In this document: positions 60,708-64,000 of the stretch, piece after piece
How positions within the stretch are numbered: the stretch's first letter is position 1
How the letters are laid out: every line of letters starts with the position of its first letter
Assembly (NCBI RefSeq): GCF_949820605.1
Contig: NZ_CATKVU010000006.1
Coordinates: 1,596,501-1,660,500, forward strand
Origin: Segatella copri
GTDB taxonomy: Bacteria; Bacteroidota; Bacteroidia; Bacteroidales; Bacteroidaceae
Direction: 5' to 3'
DNA: 64,000 nucleotides
The notes under the pieces: model-generated
Databases searched by the model: none
What the model saw: the letters and a program-made list of their open reading frames with translations, nothing else
What the model was told of the DNA's origin: nothing
Translations under genes and position numbers: made by a program

Positions 60708-61658
60708 TTGACCCACGCAAGCGTATTCTCGGGGATAGGCGGAGCGGAGCTTGCAGCCTCCTGGATGGGATGGAAGAATCTCTTCCATTGCGAGATACAG
60801 CAGTTTCCAAGGCAAGTTCTTGACTATTGGTTTCCAAATTCAGAAAGTTATGAAGACATCACCAAGACAACCTTCACGAAGTGGAAGGGAAAAGTCGATG
60901 TTCTCACAGGCGGATTTCCCTGTCAGCCCTTCAGCTATGCAGGAAGCAGAAAAGGAGCGGAAGATGACCGCTACCTCTGGCCTGAAATGCTACGAGCGAT
61001 TCGGGAGATACAGCCCACTTGGGTCGTTGCTGAAAACGTTGTTGGCATCACGACGATGGTACAACCCAGCAGTGTCACTGAAATGGGACGTTCAGACTTT
61101 CTCTTCGAAGAAAGTGTTGTATGTAGAGAAGAATACAGGTACATCCTCGATGCCATCTGTGAAGACATTGAGCGAGAAGGATATGAAGTCCAACCGCTTG
61201 TTATTCCAGCTTGTGCCACAGGAGCGCCCCATAGAAGAAACAGGATATGGATTGTTGCCCACCGTACAGACACAGGGCTTGAAACGTTGCAACAAGAAGG
61301 GCAAGACGGAGTTTCTGCCCCTGCACCTCCTCCCTACGCCTACAGCTGCGGAGGCGACCAAGTACACCACCAAGCTCAATTCCAAGAGCCAGATGGGAAT
61401 GGGACTGACAGCCCTTGCCATGAACGGCAAGCTGCCATCACCGAAGAAAGTAGCAGAGGAAACCGGGGGTTCACAGGGTTCCCGTCAGTTCAACCCACTA
61501 TATGCAGAGGAGATGATGGGCTTCCCTTCGATGTGGACGACCTTGCCATTTCTGAAGGAAAATGGAGAAAGGAATCCATAAAGGCATACGGCAATGCCTG
61601 GGTTCCGCAAGTGGCTTTGGAGATATTCAAGGCCATAGAAGAGTATAATAACAATTAA
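60708..61658 (+). CDS. C5 cytosine DNA methyltransferase
   Basis: 316 residues with a TTG start. Motif I FSGIGGAELAA, motif IV GGFPCQPFSYAG with the catalytic cysteine, motif VI ENVVGI, motif VIII-like HRRNRIWIVA and motif X AYGNAWVPQVALEIF are in the right order, so the enzyme is complete. It modifies a sequence on the element or host; the target region (about 195-280) is unlike any I recognise. No restriction endonuclease is adjacent. The start assignment relies on motif I following directly; the frame stays open upstream. A second long frame overlaps most of the gene. Confidence 0.88.
   Translation: MTHASVFSGIGGAELAASWMGWKNLFHCEIQQFPRQVLDYWFPNSESYEDITKTTFTKWKGKVDVLTGGFPCQPFSYAGSRKGAEDDRYLWPEMLRAIREIQPTWVVAENVVGITTMVQPSSVTEMGRSDFLFEESVVCREEYRYILDAICEDIEREGYEVQPLVIPACATGAPHRRNRIWIVAHRTDTGLETLQQEGQDGVSAPAPPPYAYSCGGDQVHHQAQFQEPDGNGTDSPCHERQAAITEESSRGNRGFTGFPSVQPTICRGDDGLPFDVDDLAISEGKWRKESIKAYGNAWVPQVALEIFKAIEEYNNN
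60751..61581 (+). CDS. Overlapping gene in the second frame of the methyltransferase
   Basis: 276 residues in the +1 frame, fully inside the methyltransferase gene. From about residue 78 it reads like a known phage methylase-associated pattern: SGLKCYERFGRYSPLGSLLK, then RLLFQLVPQERPIEETGYGL, LPTPTAAEATK, SQMGMGLTALAMNGKLP and RQFNPLYAEEMMGFPSMWT. Similar blocks occur in phage cytosine-methylase-type proteins, by memory. Both frames thus appear protein-coding. The true start within 60751-60980 is uncertain. Function unknown. Confidence 0.55.
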   Translation: MQPPGWDGRISSIARYSSFQGKFLTIGFQIQKVMKTSPRQPSRSGREKSMFSQADFPVSPSAMQEAEKERKMTATSGLKCYERFGRYSPLGSLLKTLLASRRWYNPAVSLKWDVQTFSSKKVLYVEKNTGTSSMPSVKTLSEKDMKSNRLLFQLVPQERPIEETGYGLLPTVQTQGLKRCNKKGKTEFLPLHLLPTPTAAEATKYTTKLNSKSQMGMGLTALAMNGKLPSPKKVAEETGGSQGSRQFNPLYAEEMMGFPSMWTTLPFLKENGERNP

Positions 61659-61670
61659 AGAACAAGACAG

Positions 61671-61916
61671 ATGAGAAAATTTTTCAAAGACAACATTTGG
61701 CTATTTGCCATTGTCGCCGCAATCTTGGTCATACAAGGTATATTGGGCTATTACAGGAAGAACCAAGTTGCCGAAATGAACAGACTTTCCGGGAAAGAGA
61801 ACGTAAAAGGCCGTGACATATCACGTACCATAGATGAGTTCAAGTATAAGGGAAAGACCTACACCTTTGTCATCTATGAGAGAGGTGTAAACATGGAAGT
61901 AAGAGAACTAAAATAA
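61671..61916 (+). CDS. Small single-helix membrane protein
   Basis: 81 residues. One membrane helix (about 9-27), then a short outer or inner domain with beta-strands (FKYKGKTYTFVIYERG). It starts 12 bp after the methyltransferase stop. Unrecognised. Confidence 0.6.
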   Translation: MRKFFKDNIWLFAIVAAILVIQGILGYYRKNQVAEMNRLSGKENVKGRDISRTIDEFKYKGKTYTFVIYERGVNMEVRELK

Positions 61917-61924
61917 GTTGCACA

Positions 61925-62200
61925 ATGGAAAAAGTTGACATATTTGACCAAGAAATTGGCAGGGCAGCCATAGAATGCAACGGCAACCTTGTAGTGGTTT
62001 TCAATGGCAAGAAAGCATTTTGGTTCAAGGAACAAATCGAGAGTTTTGTAAAAGAGCATCCCGAAGCACCTCTTCCACTCTCTGTGTTTTGCGTGGCAGT
62101 CTCGAAAGTAGGCGAACCTTGCAAGTACAAGAGCACAGGCAATTCCTTCAGTTTTGTGGCTAGAAGCGTTTCTCGCAGTGAAGCATTGTCGGAATATTAA
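61925..62200 (+). CDS. Small hypothetical protein
   Basis: 91 residues, alpha/beta composition, with no signal or membrane segment. It lies 8 bp after the previous gene in the same operon. Unrecognised; no conserved motif visible. Confidence 0.55.
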   Translation: MEKVDIFDQEIGRAAIECNGNLVVVFNGKKAFWFKEQIESFVKEHPEAPLPLSVFCVAVSKVGEPCKYKSTGNSFSFVARSVSRSEALSEY

Positions 62201-62218
62201 GCAATACCAGAAATCAAG

Positions 62219-62662
62219 ATGAAAGTCATATTATTACCAAAAAATGTTTGGGGATGCACAGGAATAGATTGTTATAACAATATCCCAGAGTGCTATCCCC
62301 ACAGAGCATTCTTCATAGAATGCGAAATGTCCATAATTCCTCGAAAAGGAGAATTCATCATGCTCTCCGACTACGAAGACATGATATTCAAGCAGCTTTA
62401 CTGCCAACTATCCAATTCCGACAGTGACCTGCACTTACTATTGGAAGAGATTCGAAAAGAAGACGTCAGGACACCATCCTACCTAAGGAACGTAAAGGAG
62501 CTAGAAGACAAGTCTCTCCTGCATATGGTGGTGTATGGCGACGAGCATGAAGAAATTTTCAACGAAGGATTGACGGATTATCGCTGGCTTGTGGAAGAAG
62601 TAACCTATAAGATAGGATATTCTGGTGAGACAGTGTTTGTTACCATATCTCACACATATTAA
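62219..62662 (+). CDS. Small acidic hypothetical protein
   Basis: 147 residues, acidic. FFIECEMSIIPRKGEFIML is a strand-rich motif; the middle is helical and glutamate-rich. Last gene of the methyltransferase operon, closed by a strong hairpin. Unrecognised. Confidence 0.55.
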   Translation: MKVILLPKNVWGCTGIDCYNNIPECYPHRAFFIECEMSIIPRKGEFIMLSDYEDMIFKQLYCQLSNSDSDLHLLLEEIRKEDVRTPSYLRNVKELEDKSLLHMVVYGDEHEEIFNEGLTDYRWLVEEVTYKIGYSGETVFVTISHTY

Positions 62663-62667
62663 TAACA

Positions 62668-62715
62668 AAATAGTCTCTGTTTTTAGTGTAAACACTCCAA
62701 AAGCAGAGACTATTT
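62668..62715. terminator. Terminator of the methyltransferase operon
   Basis: AAATAGTCTCTG / CAGAGACTATTT, a 12-bp perfect stem with a 24-nt loop. Confidence 0.75.
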
Positions 62716-62818
62716 CGCTACAGAAAATAGAGAGTCCCTATTGTATTTTACAGAAATCAACAGTAGTGGGGGTGTAATTTAAACTGTGTCAAGGCTTGTT
62801 CTTAACTTTCATTCCCAC

Positions 62819-62848
62819 TCCCTGCTGGGGGCATGCCCCCAGCAGGGA
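62819..62848. repeat. Perfect 30-bp GC-rich palindrome
   Basis: TCCCTGCTGGGGGCA joined directly to its exact complement, with no loop. It lies 20 bp beyond the 3' end of the IS256-type transposase gene. Confidence 0.85.
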
Positions 62849-62867
62849 AGCCTTTTCGGCTGCAAAG

Positions 62868-64000
62868 TTACATAATTTTAAATCTATCTCCAAATTTTAT
62901 TGCCATTTGTTGAGAAATTTGTCCCCAATTTGCCAGTGGCATAGTCCATTTCTTACGGATGTTGCGGTAAGCTAAGTACACAAGCTTCTCCAAAGAATTA
63001 TCCGTAGGAAAGACCCCTTTAGTCTTTGTGACCTTTCTTACCTGTCTGTGATACCCCTCAACCGTATTGGTCGTATAAATGAGTTTACGGATGGTTGGAG
63101 TATATTGGAAATACTCTGTCAGACGTTCCCAATTGTCACGCCATGACTTGATGACAATTGGGTACATCTCTCCCCACTTAGACTCTAACAGGTCTAAATT
63201 AGCAGCAGCGGAGTCTTTGTTTACTGCACCATATACTGTTCTTAAATCCTTGATAAACTCCTTTTGATGCTTACTGCCAACATACTTGATAGAATTGCGT
63301 ATCTGATGGACAATACAGAGCTGCACAGAACTCTCAGGAAATACGCTTTGGATGGCATCCGGGAAGCCTTTGAGACCATCAATACAACAAATCAAGATGT
63401 CTCGAACACCACGGTTCTGAAGATCCGTAAGAACTTCTAGCCAGAAGTTAGCTCCTTCACTCTTAGACACATACATACCTAACAGTTCTTTTTGGCCTTC
63501 CTTGTTGATACCAAGAATGTTGTAAATGGCTCGTGTGACAGCTCTGCCATTCTCATCCTTTACCTTATAATGGATAGCATCAAGCCAGCAAATGGCATAT
63601 ACAGGATCGAGCATGCGAGACTTCCAGGCGGTGATTTCGGGTAATACACGGTCTGTTATAGAGCTGATTGTATCGGCTGATAGAGTTGTGTTGAACTCAC
63701 GCTCAAAGTAGCTGCTGATGTCACGTGTGCTGGTGCCCATGGCGTACATCTCAATAATCTGGTCTGCCATGCCATTGGCAAGAATAGTCTCACGCTTCTT
63801 TACGGTCTCAGGTTGGAAAGTTCCGTCTCGGTCACGAGGAGTCTCTATAGTGACCTCACCATATTTTGTTTGAACCTTCTTACTCATCTTACCATTACGA
63901 CGGTTGCCGGAAGAGCGTTCCTCTTCACTTAAATGAGCGTCCATCTCACCTTCGAGAGCTGAGTTGAGAATACGCTCTAACAATGGAGCTAATGCTCCGT
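62868..64000 (-). CDS. IS256-family transposase, 3' part
   Basis: About 377 residues visible. The frame stays open to the window edge (GALAPLLERIL...), so the true start is outside. The family features are the start LERILNSALEGEMDAHL, the DDE residues in CWLDAIHYKV, CIDGLKGFP and NTVEGYHRQ, and the RNIRKKW end. There are no stops or frameshifts in the visible part. The sequence GGGGGTGTAATTTAAACTGT at 62768-62787 may be the near terminal repeat; the other end is not in the window. It stands just right of the plasmid-like element. Confidence 0.93.
   Translation of the reverse strand, partial: GALAPLLERILNSALEGEMDAHLSEEERSSGNRRNGKMSKKVQTKYGEVTIETPRDRDGTFQPETVKKRETILANGMADQIIEMYAMGTSTRDISSYFEREFNTTLSADTISSITDRVLPEITAWKSRMLDPVYAICWLDAIHYKVKDENGRAVTRAIYNILGINKEGQKELLGMYVSKSEGANFWLEVLTDLQNRGVRDILICCIDGLKGFPDAIQSVFPESSVQLCIVHQIRNSIKYVGSKHQKEFIKDLRTVYGAVNKDSAAANLDLLESKWGEMYPIVIKSWRDNWERLTEYFQYTPTIRKLIYTTNTVEGYHRQVRKVTKTKGVFPTDNSLEKLVYLAYRNIRKKWTMPLANWGQISQQMAIKFGDRFKIM

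Noticed and set aside
62768..62787. Terminal inverted repeat of the IS256-type element
   Set aside because: Only one end could be in the window; pairing with the other end cannot be tested, so no element boundaries are claimed.

Overview
The window looks like chromosome of a gut Bacteroidales bacterium of the Prevotella/Segatella (P. copri-like) group. The evidence is the many Bacteroidetes-type promoters (TTTG, 19-21 bp spacer, TAnnTTTG), Oar-like TonB-dependent receptors, Bacteroidetes-restricted families (DUF5020, DUF4836, DUF3256, GIN-domain lipoproteins) and split PyrB/PyrI. No rRNA, tRNA or CRISPR array was seen. The right-hand 10-12 kb is an embedded plasmid- or phage-like element.

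Layout. 1-3374: pyrB (3' end), pyrI, glyA and a DUF5020 outer-membrane protein. 3475-7680: a GIN-domain lipoprotein gene, then an accessory patch with an Rpn nuclease C-terminal fragment, a zeta-toxin-like kinase with a coupled small upstream ORF, a decayed partial copy of the GIN locus, and repeats. 7681-20179: the most interesting region. Two paralogous beta-helix/beta-propeller surface lipoproteins are followed by a TolC-like protein, an HlyD-like protein, a TackOD1-type zinc-ribbon membrane protein, a processive family-2 glycosyltransferase, a TviB/WecC-type nucleotide-sugar dehydrogenase and a stand-alone response regulator. I read this as a synthase-dependent exopolysaccharide (probably aminouronate) production and export machine, analogous to but not homologous throughout with alginate Alg8/Alg44/AlgD systems.

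20176-31141: anaerobic and one-carbon metabolism and housekeeping: pflA, pflB, thiE, a GH35 beta-galactosidase, fhs, queH and a metallophosphoesterase, with several microproteins. 31337-34584: a serine hydrolase followed by an IS1182-family element whose ends act as terminators. 34624-42622: two Oar-like TonB-dependent receptors flanking a nucleotide pyrophosphatase/phosphodiesterase. 42840-51540: an ABC exporter operon with DUF4836 lipoprotein and rsmE, a bifunctional-nuclease/UVR protein, a nucleoside permease, a two-gene chromate-type transporter, a candidate sRNA, DUF3256, and two paralogous 34-residue membrane microproteins separated by a 200-bp palindrome.

51903-62662: plasmid/phage-like element with divergent repressor, winged-helix/excisionase-like proteins, a replication organiser with internal domain duplication, DnaC-like loader, Toprim primase, an apparently dead Toprim paralogue, ParA plus small partner, and a C5 cytosine methyltransferase whose gene overlaps a second long, protein-like frame. 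62868-64000 is the 3' part of an IS256-family transposase gene running out of the window.

How genes work together: formate made by PflB (activated by PflA) can be captured by Fhs and exchanged with the one-carbon pool also fed by GlyA. The polysaccharide locus supplies its own activated sugar (dehydrogenase), polymerase (GT2), periplasmic adaptor (HlyD-like), outer-membrane duct (TolC-like), probable surface receptors (lipoproteins) and control proteins (TackOD1, response regulator). All functions are inferred from translated sequence alone.
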